Positions 1-9,186 of a stretch of 64,000 nt of DNA are shown piece after piece; the stretch's first letter is position 1, and each line of letters starts with the position of its first letter. The notes beneath the pieces are model-generated. The model did no database searches. It saw nothing but the letters and a program-made list of their open reading frames with translations, and had not been told where the DNA came from. Source of the DNA: Spirochaetota bacterium. Lineage in GTDB: Bacteria; Spirochaetota; UBA4802; JAFGDQ01. A program made the position numbers and the translations under genes. The stretch covers positions 27,369 through 91,368 of the forward strand of contig JAFGSG010000071.1 of assembly GCA_016934735.1 (NCBI GenBank). The letters run 5' to 3'.

Positions 1-623
1 AGCTTCATAAAATTAAAACCATCTGCCCTGCATGTTGAGATATAAAGGATGCCGTCCTTTTTCAGATCTTTATAAGCTTTCTTTAAGATTAGGTCGGGCC
101 TGTGGAGATGTTCAATTGTAGACCATAGAGTGATTAGATCGAATTTTTTTGAAAAGTTAATTTTCATATAATCGCCCTGACGGACATTCAGTCCGAGCCT
201 GTTTGCAAAGTCCACGCAGTCTTTTGATATATCAATGCCGTATGAATGCCAGCCTTTTCCTTTTAAGAAATTTACAAAATAACCAGCTGCGCATCCGATA
301 TCAAGGCTACGGCGTTTTTCTTTTAACCGGTTTTCATATTTATAAAAACCAAGATCTGCAAGATTAAGCTTAAATACGCGCTCAATTTCATTTTTTGTGC
401 TACCGGAAAAATAATTGTCATAGCCCCGTTCTGTTCTTTTTGTAAAGTATGTTTTTTTATAATAGTATGATATTTCTCTTTCATCCGGAACCTGCGACAG
501 GAATTTAAGTCCGCAATTACTGCACTTAACAAGCGTGAACTCATCTCCCATCGCGGATGTTTTTTTAAATACTGTGTTGTTATCTTTTGATGCGCAGATT
601 ATACATGTATCTATTATTTTCAT
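1..623 (-). CDS. Class I SAM-dependent methyltransferase with N-terminal zinc-ribbon-like motif (3' end outside window)
   Basis: Reverse-strand reading from ATG at 623: MKIIDTCIICASKDN...CSNCGLKFL...SLDIGCAAGYFVNFLKGKGW...DLITLWSTIEHLHRPD. Methyltransferase motif I DIGCAAGYF. The frame is open to the window edge. Confidence 0.75.
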   Translation of the reverse strand, partial: MKIIDTCIICASKDNNTVFKKTSAMGDEFTLVKCSNCGLKFLSQVPDEREISYYYKKTYFTKRTERGYDNYFSGSTKNEIERVFKLNLADLGFYKYENRLKEKRRSLDIGCAAGYFVNFLKGKGWHSYGIDISKDCVDFANRLGLNVRQGDYMKINFSKKFDLITLWSTIEHLHRPDLILKKAYKDLKKDGILYISTCRADGFNFMK

Positions 624-638
624 TGTATCCCTTGAATA

Positions 639-1769
639 TTAATCGTTTATCAGCGATATCACTATTTTAGCAATTCTTTGAATAGCTCCAGATTTTCCAA
701 GTATATTTTTAACTTTGCGGATTCCGGCAATCATTTCTTTCAACGAGTTTTTATTGTCCAGATATTTTGAAACTTCGACGAATATTGTTTTACCTGTAAC
801 GTTTCTCTGCAGAAGCTCCGGGCAGATTTTTTTTCCTGCAACAATATTAACCAGCGCAATATTTTTTACTTTAAGAACTAGCTTTGCCAGCAGTTCAGAT
901 AAAATGTCAACTTTGTAAATTACGATCATTGGTTTGCCCAGTATTGCTGTTTCCAGGGTTGCAGTACCTGATGAGATTATAATAAAGTCGCACTTGTTTA
1001 TTGCTTTATAAGTATTGTTAAAAATCAGCTGTATTTTTAATGTCTTATATTGCGGTTTATCGAGTATTTCTTTAATATAGCTGCTCTCGTTTTTTTTTGC
1101 GACAGGAAGAAGAAATGCCGTATTATATTTTTCTTTTATCAGAATGGCAGCATCTAACATTGCAGGAAGATGAAGCTTAACTTCCGAAAGCCTTGAACCA
1201 GGGAGAAGGCCAATGTATATATTTGCGGGTTTGACTGCAATATCGCACGCATCAGCAGATTTTTCTTTGACAATATCTATAAGCGGATTGCCTGTAAAAA
1301 AAGCTCTTACGCCTTCTCTTCTGTATATCTCTTCTTCAAAAGGATAAAGCACAATCATTGCATCGATATATTTTTTTATCTTTTTTATTCTGGAGTAATG
1401 CCATGCCCATATTTGCGGCGATATATAATAGATTATTTTAATATTATTCTTTTTAAGCTTTTCTGCAAGCCGGAGATTGAATCCGGGAAAGTCGACTAAA
1501 ATAACAGAATTAATTTTTTTGGATAAAATAAACCCATAAATATTTTGAAGTGCATTTTTATAAAATCGCAGTTTAAGAAGAGGCTCAATGATTCCCATAC
1601 AGGCAAAATCTTTATAATTATACAGAAGCTTTACATTTTCTTTTTTAAGATTTTCTCCGCCGACGCCGTAAAAATCGATTTCATTGTTTAGATTTTTAAC
1701 AGCATTGACAAGCATGCCTGCATGCACATCTCCGCTTGTTTCCCCTGTCATTATGAATACTTTTTTCAT
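639..1769 (-). CDS. lpxB: Lipid-A-disaccharide synthase
   Basis: MKKVFIMTGETSGDVHAGMLV...FYGVGGENL...YYISPQIWAWHYSRIKKIKKYID...GLLPGSRLSEVKLHLP; classic LpxB motifs. Confidence 0.93.
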   Translation of the reverse strand: MKKVFIMTGETSGDVHAGMLVNAVKNLNNEIDFYGVGGENLKKENVKLLYNYKDFACMGIIEPLLKLRFYKNALQNIYGFILSKKINSVILVDFPGFNLRLAEKLKKNNIKIIYYISPQIWAWHYSRIKKIKKYIDAMIVLYPFEEEIYRREGVRAFFTGNPLIDIVKEKSADACDIAVKPANIYIGLLPGSRLSEVKLHLPAMLDAAILIKEKYNTAFLLPVAKKNESSYIKEILDKPQYKTLKIQLIFNNTYKAINKCDFIIISSGTATLETAILGKPMIVIYKVDILSELLAKLVLKVKNIALVNIVAGKKICPELLQRNVTGKTIFVEVSKYLDNKNSLKEMIAGIRKVKNILGKSGAIQRIAKIVISLIND

Positions 1770-2057
1770 TGAAAGCTGTATTATTAATTTTTTACTAATC
1801 TGCGATATTCAGGCTGTTAATGATAACAGTAGTTGTTATAATGATTAAATAATAATACTATAATTATAAAGAAACACAATAATCGGCAATAATAAATAAT
1901 TTTATTATTGATTTTATCTATAGTATAAAATATTATACAATCGATATGCTGAGAGAGTTCCTGTGAAATTTATAAAAGTCAATTAAGATTATATTTTATT
2001 AATTTTAATATTGAGAAATATTTTTTTTCTAAATAAATTACCATAGGAGAAATAATT

Positions 2058-2228
2058 ATGAAGCTATCTGCACCAAAATTCGTTCTTTGGCTAATAGCCC
2101 TGATAATAGGTGTTCTCGGTCTATTGGGATATCTTATCTCAATCCCGTTTATCACTGTCTATGCGTTTTGGCTGGTTTTCATTGGATTTGTCCTGTTGCT
2201 GATTGGAACTGCTTTTAAGGGAATCTAG
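2058..2228 (+). CDS. Small two-helix membrane protein (56 aa)
   Basis: ATG after AGGAGA-like RBS (ccataggagaaataattatg); MKLSAPKFVLWLIALIIGVLGLLGYLISIPFITVYAFWLVFIGFVLLLIGTAFKGI. Confidence 0.6.
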   Translation: MKLSAPKFVLWLIALIIGVLGLLGYLISIPFITVYAFWLVFIGFVLLLIGTAFKGI

Positions 2229-2614
2229 GTATAAGGTGAAACGATTGCATATATGCTATTGTCGTATTAACAGCGATTTATTTATGACTAAATGTATGCA
2301 AGGGTCGATCCGTATTTGTAAATAGTAAATAAGCCCAAGCTATGGCGGATATTTTCTTAAGGCAGATATCCGTCATGTGCTTCATGAATTTTCTTACCTG
2401 TAATTTTAAATATTTTATCGCCTTATTATCCTTTTACGGTAATGAAGATGCGGAAATTATGTCTGCAACAACAGCTTCCTGTCCATTAGAAAATGCGTAT
2501 GCAGGGAACAGGAAAATCCGAACTTTTATCTGGAAAAATATAGGATAAAATAATATTCAGCGAATATTTTAATATTCAGATCCATAATAAGCAGGATTAT
2601 AAATAATTCTGCGC

Positions 2615-4018
2615 CTATTTACTGCGAATTATATTCCCTTCCTTCATCTCATACAAAGTTATATTTCTGTTTGTAAGTTCTTCAGGATAATGCGTAATTA
2701 TTATAGAAGGGATTTTTCGTTTTACAAAGAGGTCAAAATACATATCCCATAGTTTTATTCTGGCTTCTTTATGCAGATTGTTAAAGGGTTCATCCAAAAT
2801 CATAAAATCGGGATTAAGCATTAATGCCCGGGCAAAAGACAGAAGTTTTTTCATTCCTCCGCTTAATTCATCAGGGTAGAGATTTATATTCTCTGTCAGT
2901 TCGCAGAGTTCAAGAAAATATAGGGTTATACTTTCATAACCTTGTATCCTTTTCCAGCGCGCAGGCAGGGAAGCATTGCCAAAACAGTCAAGATGGTTTA
3001 ATAACACGTCTTCCTGAAAAATCATTCCTGGATTGCATGGGAGAGAAACGCTGCCTGAATGTGGTTTAAGTATACCGCAAATTATTTTCGCAAGGGTTGT
3101 TTTACCGCATCCTGAATTGCCCGTAAGCACAGCGGTTTCTCCGGACGATATGTGAAAATGTTCCAGAGAAATTATATTTTTTTTGCTGTAAGAGAATATT
3201 ACATTTTTTAAATCCAGGCTTGTGAAGGCCGGATTAAAATAATTATTTGGAATGAATTTATTTTTTTCAGCAGTCATGCTTTTTCTTCTATTCGGGAAAA
3301 AATAATTCCCTACCCAACGGCTAAAAAAAGCCAGTATGCCAACTATTATTAAAAATAAAAGAGCGGTTGCATAAAAGGAAGTCATATCGAACGTATAAAA
3401 ATATTCATTTACAATCCTTCCAATCCCGTTCTTTGCTCCAAACCATTCACCGATAATTGAACTTTTTAAAGCAAGTATTACACCGAGAATTAATATGGTT
3501 TTTAAGTATGGAGCAAGTGAGGGAATAATCAATTCAGTAAGTTTCATTTTTTTTGAATCGGCGTATATCCTGAACATATCCCGCATTAAAGGGCTAATTG
3601 TCTTTCTGCCTTCCTGGATGTTTATTATAACGAGCGGCAATGTAATAAAAAATACAACTACAACAGGGGCTGCCCCCTCTGTTCCGACTATCAGCATCAG
3701 AGGAATTATCCATAGTATTGGCGGCGCTCCCTGTAGTATTATTACGGGGAAAAAGAAAATCCTTTCTATGGCAAGTATGCTTCCTGTTGCTATGCCTATT
3801 CCAGTACCAATAACAAATGCAAGAGCGAATCCGGATAATGTTCTTATAATAGTAATTGCGAGATTAATATAGGTCGAGGGCAGCATAAGTATTTGACACA
3901 GCTTAAGCAATACTTTATGCGGGTAGGGGATTATGCTTTCGGTGAAGACTTCAGACATGATTATCCAGACAGTGGCTATTAAGATAATCCCGGATGTATA
4001 ATAAGCAATCTTTTTCAT
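2615..4018 (-). CDS. Fused ABC transporter permease-ATPase (nitrate/sulfonate/taurine-type, SsuC-SsuB fusion)
   Basis: N-terminal BPD-transport membrane domain (EWFGAKNGIGRIVNEY) followed in the same ORF by an ATPase domain with Walker A GNSGCGKTT, signature LSGGM, Walker B FMILDEP and H-loop ITH. Confidence 0.85.
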   Translation of the reverse strand: MKKIAYYTSGIILIATVWIIMSEVFTESIIPYPHKVLLKLCQILMLPSTYINLAITIIRTLSGFALAFVIGTGIGIATGSILAIERIFFFPVIILQGAPPILWIIPLMLIVGTEGAAPVVVVFFITLPLVIINIQEGRKTISPLMRDMFRIYADSKKMKLTELIIPSLAPYLKTILILGVILALKSSIIGEWFGAKNGIGRIVNEYFYTFDMTSFYATALLFLIIVGILAFFSRWVGNYFFPNRRKSMTAEKNKFIPNNYFNPAFTSLDLKNVIFSYSKKNIISLEHFHISSGETAVLTGNSGCGKTTLAKIICGILKPHSGSVSLPCNPGMIFQEDVLLNHLDCFGNASLPARWKRIQGYESITLYFLELCELTENINLYPDELSGGMKKLLSFARALMLNPDFMILDEPFNNLHKEARIKLWDMYFDLFVKRKIPSIIITHYPEELTNRNITLYEMKEGNIIRSK

Positions 4019-4054
4019 TTATACTGTTTTAATTTTACTAAATCGGAAAACCAA

Positions 4055-4966
4055 TTAGTAGTTAAAGAAAAATTTTTCATCAATAACTGTTGTATTCCCG
4101 ATCTTTTCCTGGTACTTTCTGCAAAGCTCAGCTCCAGTTGCCGACTCGGGTAAATCAAAAATGACTTTTTCCAATGCTCTTTCAATAACCAAATTATCAA
4201 TTTGAAAAACATCTCTGTATTTAAGAGATAATTCTTTGGGATTTTTATCAATGTAGTTAATATTTTTTATTAATTTTTTTACTATGTTTCTTAAAAATGC
4301 TGCATTTATTTTAGCGAATGATTTTTTAGTAAATAAAGATACCTGCGGAGAGCGGCCATCCCCATCGTTTATTTCCTTCCATTTTTCGGAAAATGAAAAT
4401 ACTTCATATGCCTTCTTTTCTAAAATCAGCTTGGAAGCAAGAGGCTCCGGTACACAAATCCCTTCTGCTTTTCCTGCAAGTAAAAATCCAACCTGCTGCC
4501 CGATAGGAGCATAATCGATTATAACCCGATCCAGTAAATTTTCATTTTTTAAAATTGCCTTAAGCTGAAGTTCCAGAGGGCTCTTTGCAAAAGGAACCAG
4601 GATTCTTTTTCCCGAAAAGTCAGCCAGGTTTGTAAATTGTTCTTCCGTGCTTACAAGAGAAGAAACACCCCACACAGGAGTTGCGACCATCACTACGTCA
4701 TTGGAGGCAAGATAATAAGTAAGTCCCAGAGAAAATCCTGTCATAAGGACAGGAAATTTTCCTTTAATAAATTCAGCCATTGACATTATATGATCGTCAA
4801 AAGTATGAACTTTAATTTTAAAATTATCAATCAGGATATTATCCAATTCCATTACAGGTATTGAAGAAAGCGTTCTTGGCACATAAATATCGATTGTTAA
4901 ATTTTTCTCCCCCGCATTTGATATAACTATAGTTGAAAAGAATATCAGTAATAATATTTTTTTCAC
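4055..4966 (-). CDS. ABC transporter substrate-binding protein (SsuA/NMT1-like)
   Basis: Signal peptide MKKILLLIFFSTIVISNAG; NMT1/THI5-like periplasmic fold signatures; immediately upstream of the fused permease-ATPase. Confidence 0.75.
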   Translation of the reverse strand: MKKILLLIFFSTIVISNAGEKNLTIDIYVPRTLSSIPVMELDNILIDNFKIKVHTFDDHIMSMAEFIKGKFPVLMTGFSLGLTYYLASNDVVMVATPVWGVSSLVSTEEQFTNLADFSGKRILVPFAKSPLELQLKAILKNENLLDRVIIDYAPIGQQVGFLLAGKAEGICVPEPLASKLILEKKAYEVFSFSEKWKEINDGDGRSPQVSLFTKKSFAKINAAFLRNIVKKLIKNINYIDKNPKELSLKYRDVFQIDNLVIERALEKVIFDLPESATGAELCRKYQEKIGNTTVIDEKFFFNY

Positions 4967-5435
4967 AACATTTCCCCTTCATTCATTTATAATACAAGAA
5001 AATAATTACATAATAAATAAATTGTCAAACTGAATAAAAATTATAACAGAAGATCTTTTGTCTTTTCTTAAAAACATATGCACAATAAATTTGTTTTAAA
5101 GCAAGACAAGATAATATTTAAAAATGTAAAATTACCGGCACTGTTCTATTATAAGCAGTTTCATTATGCTTGACATAAAAAAGGGGTGTTACTTAATTAA
5201 AACATCACTTAGTAATCTGAATCAGCCAACTTTTATATTAATTAAACGGCGAAATATATCAGAATACTATAACCGGTACACTCCATACGGGCAACAACCG
5301 GGGCGCCATTGCGATTATTGTCCAGTTTAAGAAAAACCTATAAAATATATGATGAATTTACTGCATTCTATAATACACTTATTTAATATGAATATTTATT
5401 GAGCTTTGTTAAAATATATACGACAGGGTAAGAAT

Positions 5436-8400
5436 ATGGTCAATGTTACAATTAACGGAAAAGAGTATTCAGTAAAAGAGGATTCGACAATTATTGATGC
5501 AGCGCGGGCAAACGGTATAGATATTCCAGCCCTCGGATACGATCCGCGCGTAAGCCCGCCGAGCAATGTGGAAGCAGCATTTGTTGAAGTCACACTGGGA
5601 GATAAGACAAGATTTATATCCGCAACATCTTCACTTGTTGAAATCGGCATGTCTATCCGGACTGAATCCGATGCCTTAAAAAATTACAGACAGATATATC
5701 TGCAGGCCCTGTTGCGTCATCATTACGGGGACTGTGCCGCTCCATGCGTTCAGCACTGTCCAGCAAATATTGATATTCAGAAATATATTTATCATGTCAG
5801 CTGCGGTAATTTTTTGGAGGCTCTTGCGGTCATTAAAGATAGCAATCCGCTGCCCTCTGTGTGCGGGCGCGTTTGTCCGCATCCGTGCGAAACAGACTGC
5901 AGGCGAAATGCATTGGACGGCGCGGTCAATATAAACGGTATAAAACGATTTGTTGCGGACTGGAATGTATCGCAGCCTAGTCAGTACAAACCCGAGTGCA
6001 GTCCGGATACTGGATATAGGATTGCAGTAGTAGGCGCTGGCCCTGCAGGTCTTACTGCCGCCTGGTTTTTAAGACGGGCTGGTCATCAGGTTACAATATT
6101 TGAAATGCAGGAAGCAGCCGGCGGCATGCTGCGCTGGGGTATACCGTATTACCGGCTTCCGGAAAGAGATTTGGATATAGAAATTAAAGCAATAATTGAT
6201 CTGGGTGTTGATATTAAATATAATAAAGCATTAGGCCGTGATTTTACTCTTGAATCACTTATAAGGGACGGATTTAATGCTGTGTTTACCGCGTTGGGGG
6301 CTCAAAAGGCAACCTCAATGGGTGTCAAAGGCGAAGATCTCGACGGCGTTATGTCCGGTCTGGATTTTCTGGCTAGGCTTGGGCGCAACGGGAAACCGTC
6401 ACTCGGAGAAAGAGTCATAGTATTAGGGGGCGGAAATACTGCTATGGATGCTGCGCGCAGCGCCGTGCGTCTGGGCGTAAAGGATGTTACCATTGTGTAT
6501 CGCAGGAGCAGACAGGAAATGCCTGCTCAAAAGATTGAAGTAGATGAAGCTATAGAAGAAGGGGTCAACTTCCAGTTTTTATCTACGCCCGTGTCGATAC
6601 AAAAGAGCGGGAATATGCTGCAGGTCAACTGTATGAGGATGGTGCTTGGTGAGCCGGATAAAAGCGGCAGGCGCCGCCCGGTCCCGCAGGAAGGTTCTGA
6701 ATTTACCCTTACCGCTTCCACTGTAATTTCCGCAATAGGCCAGTCTGTTGACGGGCAGTGCATCGGCGATACAAGGCTGCTTGATAAATGGGGCAATATC
6801 CTGGTTGATTCAAAATCGATGCAGACTTCCATTCCATGGGTTTTTTCCGGAGGAGACTGTGTCACAGGGCCCGATATAGCCGTAACGGCAATTGGCGCAG
6901 GCAAAAGAGCTGCGCAGTCGATTGATCAGTATGTCAGAACCGGTAAAGTTATTTTACCCGAAGAACCGTATACATGTACAAAAGGAGAATGGAGCAGCCT
7001 TCCGGCTGAAACTTTTAAAGGAGTTAAATACGATAACCGCAGGGAAGTGCCTTCACTGCCTCCAAATACGCGGAAGAATAATTTTGATGAATCATCAATT
7101 ACGTGGGATGCTGAAACAGCAATGGCTGAAGCTTCCCGCTGCCTGGCCTGCGGCTGCACCGAACGATATGATTGCTCACTCCGCACTTATGCGAGCCGGT
7201 ATGGTGTTCAGCACGATACCTCACAGCCTGCCAAACCTTTACCTGTTGACGATAATCATCCTATTATTACAAGGGATACAGGCAAATGTATTTTATGCGG
7301 ACTTTGCCTCAAGGTCTGCCGCGAAATGGAAGGCGTTTCGGCTTTGAGTTTTTATGAAACAAACAACATCCTGACTATCGGCCCGAACGATCACAAACCT
7401 CTTGATATGACCACGTGTGTTTCATGCGGCCATTGTGCAACCGTTTGCCCGACCGGAGCTCTAACTCTTAAGCCAACTCTGCCGGATGTCTACCGCGCGC
7501 TGAAAAATGAGGAACTTACTGTCATTGCCCAGATAGCACCTGCCGTACGCGCTTCATTCGGAGACTATTATGGCATTGACGCAGCACAGGTTATGCCTGT
7601 TTTAAGCTCTTCCCTGAAAAAACTCGGATTCGACTTTGTATTCGATACATGCTGGGCGGCAGATTTAACTATTATGGAAGAAGGAACCGAATTTCTTTCG
7701 CGTCTTGCCAATGGAGGGGTGCTGCCGCAGATGACTTCATGCTGTCCTGCATGGGTCAATTATTGCGAAAAAATGGCTCCTGATATTTTACCGCATCTTT
7801 CTTCGTGTAAATCTCCGCAGCAGATGTTCGGAGCGGTTATGAAGCAGTACTTCACCAAACAGCTTAATGTACGTCCGGAAGCATTATACTTTGTTTCAAT
7901 AATGCCGTGCAACGCCAAAAAATACGAGTCCATGAGACCGGAATTCAGTACGGGTGACACACCGGATGTAGATAAAGTAATGACCACCACGGATATTATC
8001 GATATGTTAAAAGAGAGAAATATTGATCCATGCTGCATTGAACCGGGTCAGGTTGACGCTTTCTTCGGAAAAGTTAGCGGAGCAGGGATTATCTTCGGCG
8101 CAAGCGGAGGTGTAGCCGAAGCTGCCCTGCGTCTTGCTGCAGAGCGTGTAACCGGCAAACAGATGGAAAGTTTTGAATATGAAGGAGTAAGGGGGCTTCA
8201 GGGTGTAAAGGAAAGCGTTGTTACACTGGGAGACTCTAAAGTCCGTCTTGCGGTTGTAAGCGGTCTCCAGAATGCCCAGAAGCTGATTGACCGCATCAGA
8301 GCCGGAGACGCTCCTTATGACCTGATCGAAGTCATGGCATGCCCCGGCGGATGCATTAACGGGTCGGGCAATCCGGCTCCCATGCTGCATGCGGATACGG

Positions 8401-8858
8401 AACAGCGGCTGGAAGTATTATACAGGCTGGATCAGGAAGCTCCGATACGGAAAAGCCAGGACAATCCTGCGGTTCAGGCGATCTACAACAACTGGCTCGG
8501 CGAGCCGTTCTCCAGGATGTCGCATCATTCACTGCATACAACATATCGCAGGCGATCGATGCGTACCCATGATGCACCTTTGGAACCGCTGAAGATAGAA
8601 TCGCATACAATCGGCGTATGCATAGGCACCAACTGCTATGTCAAGGGTTCATGGAAGCTTCTGGAGGGGCTTTCCATTGAATTGAAGCAGCGCGGGTTGT
8701 CCGATCAGTTTCGCGTACAGGCCAGATTCTGTACCGGTGAATGTGAAGCAGGCCCGAATATTGTGATAGGCGGCAGAGTTATACCCATTCAGGACATGAA
8801 TGATTCCGCATCTATTGTAGATGAGCACTTGCTGCCGTTAATTAATAAAAAAAGATAA
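5436..8858 (+). CDS. [FeFe] hydrogenase fused to GltD-like NAD(P)H:FAD oxidoreductase and C-terminal thioredoxin-like [2Fe-2S] domain
   Basis: GltD motifs (VVGAGPAGLTAAWFL, VIVLGGGNTAMDAARSA); 2x[4Fe-4S] (CILCGLCLKVC, CVSCGHCATVCP); H-cluster motifs TSCCPAW, MPCNAKKYE, MACPGGCINGSGNP; C-terminal CIGTNC...CTGEC. ATG at 5436 chosen over upstream TTG at 5406. Confidence 0.92.
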   Translation: MVNVTINGKEYSVKEDSTIIDAARANGIDIPALGYDPRVSPPSNVEAAFVEVTLGDKTRFISATSSLVEIGMSIRTESDALKNYRQIYLQALLRHHYGDCAAPCVQHCPANIDIQKYIYHVSCGNFLEALAVIKDSNPLPSVCGRVCPHPCETDCRRNALDGAVNINGIKRFVADWNVSQPSQYKPECSPDTGYRIAVVGAGPAGLTAAWFLRRAGHQVTIFEMQEAAGGMLRWGIPYYRLPERDLDIEIKAIIDLGVDIKYNKALGRDFTLESLIRDGFNAVFTALGAQKATSMGVKGEDLDGVMSGLDFLARLGRNGKPSLGERVIVLGGGNTAMDAARSAVRLGVKDVTIVYRRSRQEMPAQKIEVDEAIEEGVNFQFLSTPVSIQKSGNMLQVNCMRMVLGEPDKSGRRRPVPQEGSEFTLTASTVISAIGQSVDGQCIGDTRLLDKWGNILVDSKSMQTSIPWVFSGGDCVTGPDIAVTAIGAGKRAAQSIDQYVRTGKVILPEEPYTCTKGEWSSLPAETFKGVKYDNRREVPSLPPNTRKNNFDESSITWDAETAMAEASRCLACGCTERYDCSLRTYASRYGVQHDTSQPAKPLPVDDNHPIITRDTGKCILCGLCLKVCREMEGVSALSFYETNNILTIGPNDHKPLDMTTCVSCGHCATVCPTGALTLKPTLPDVYRALKNEELTVIAQIAPAVRASFGDYYGIDAAQVMPVLSSSLKKLGFDFVFDTCWAADLTIMEEGTEFLSRLANGGVLPQMTSCCPAWVNYCEKMAPDILPHLSSCKSPQQMFGAVMKQYFTKQLNVRPEALYFVSIMPCNAKKYESMRPEFSTGDTPDVDKVMTTTDIIDMLKERNIDPCCIEPGQVDAFFGKVSGAGIIFGASGGVAEAALRLAAERVTGKQMESFEYEGVRGLQGVKESVVTLGDSKVRLAVVSGLQNAQKLIDRIRAGDAPYDLIEVMACPGGCINGSGNPAPMLHADTEQRLEVLYRLDQEAPIRKSQDNPAVQAIYNNWLGEPFSRMSHHSLHTTYRRRSMRTHDAPLEPLKIESHTIGVCIGTNCYVKGSWKLLEGLSIELKQRGLSDQFRVQARFCTGECEAGPNIVIGGRVIPIQDMNDSASIVDEHLLPLINKKR

Positions 8859-8873
8859 AAGGTAAAACATTTT

Positions 8874-9149
8874 ATGCTGCTTATAACTATCTGCGTGGGC
8901 AGTTCCTGCAGTTTGAGAGGTTCGGACGAACTGGCTATGGAATTACAGAAGCTAATTAAAAAGGAACAGCTTGAAGGGCTGGTAGATATTGTAGGGGCAT
9001 TCTGCATGGATTTGTGTTCAAAGGGCGTTTCAGTACGCGTAGGGGATGCTCAATTCAGCGGAATTAAACCGGAGCAGGCGGAAGAATTCTTTTATAAGGA
9101 AATCATAAGCCGGGCGGATAGAAAACTCCTGAGCAGAAATCCGGATTGA
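8874..9149 (+). CDS. Thioredoxin-like [2Fe-2S] ferredoxin (NuoE/HydC-like)
   Basis: MLLITICVGSSCSLRGSDEL...GAFCMDLCSKGVSVRVGD; C-x4-C ... C-x3-C ligand pattern. Confidence 0.82.
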   Translation: MLLITICVGSSCSLRGSDELAMELQKLIKKEQLEGLVDIVGAFCMDLCSKGVSVRVGDAQFSGIKPEQAEEFFYKEIISRADRKLLSRNPD

Positions 9150-9186
9150 ACCGGAGTTATGCTATACTGCCGGGAAAAGAGGGAAT

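Noticed and set aside
2342-2548. 68-aa plus-strand ORF between the small membrane protein and the ABC locus
   Set aside because: No RBS, low-complexity mixed composition, no recognisable domain; likely chance ORF.
5270-5330. Short GC-richer island (ccggtacactccatacgggcaacaaccggggcgcc) upstream of hydA
   Set aside because: Looks like a possible element remnant, but no repeat, hairpin or coding signal could be supported.
5405-5424. TTGTTAAAATATATACGACA near the hydA start, resembling a Rex (NADH-sensing) site TTGTTAAnnnnTTAACAA
   Set aside because: Only one half-site matches, the second half is degenerate, and it overlaps the start region. Insufficient to call.
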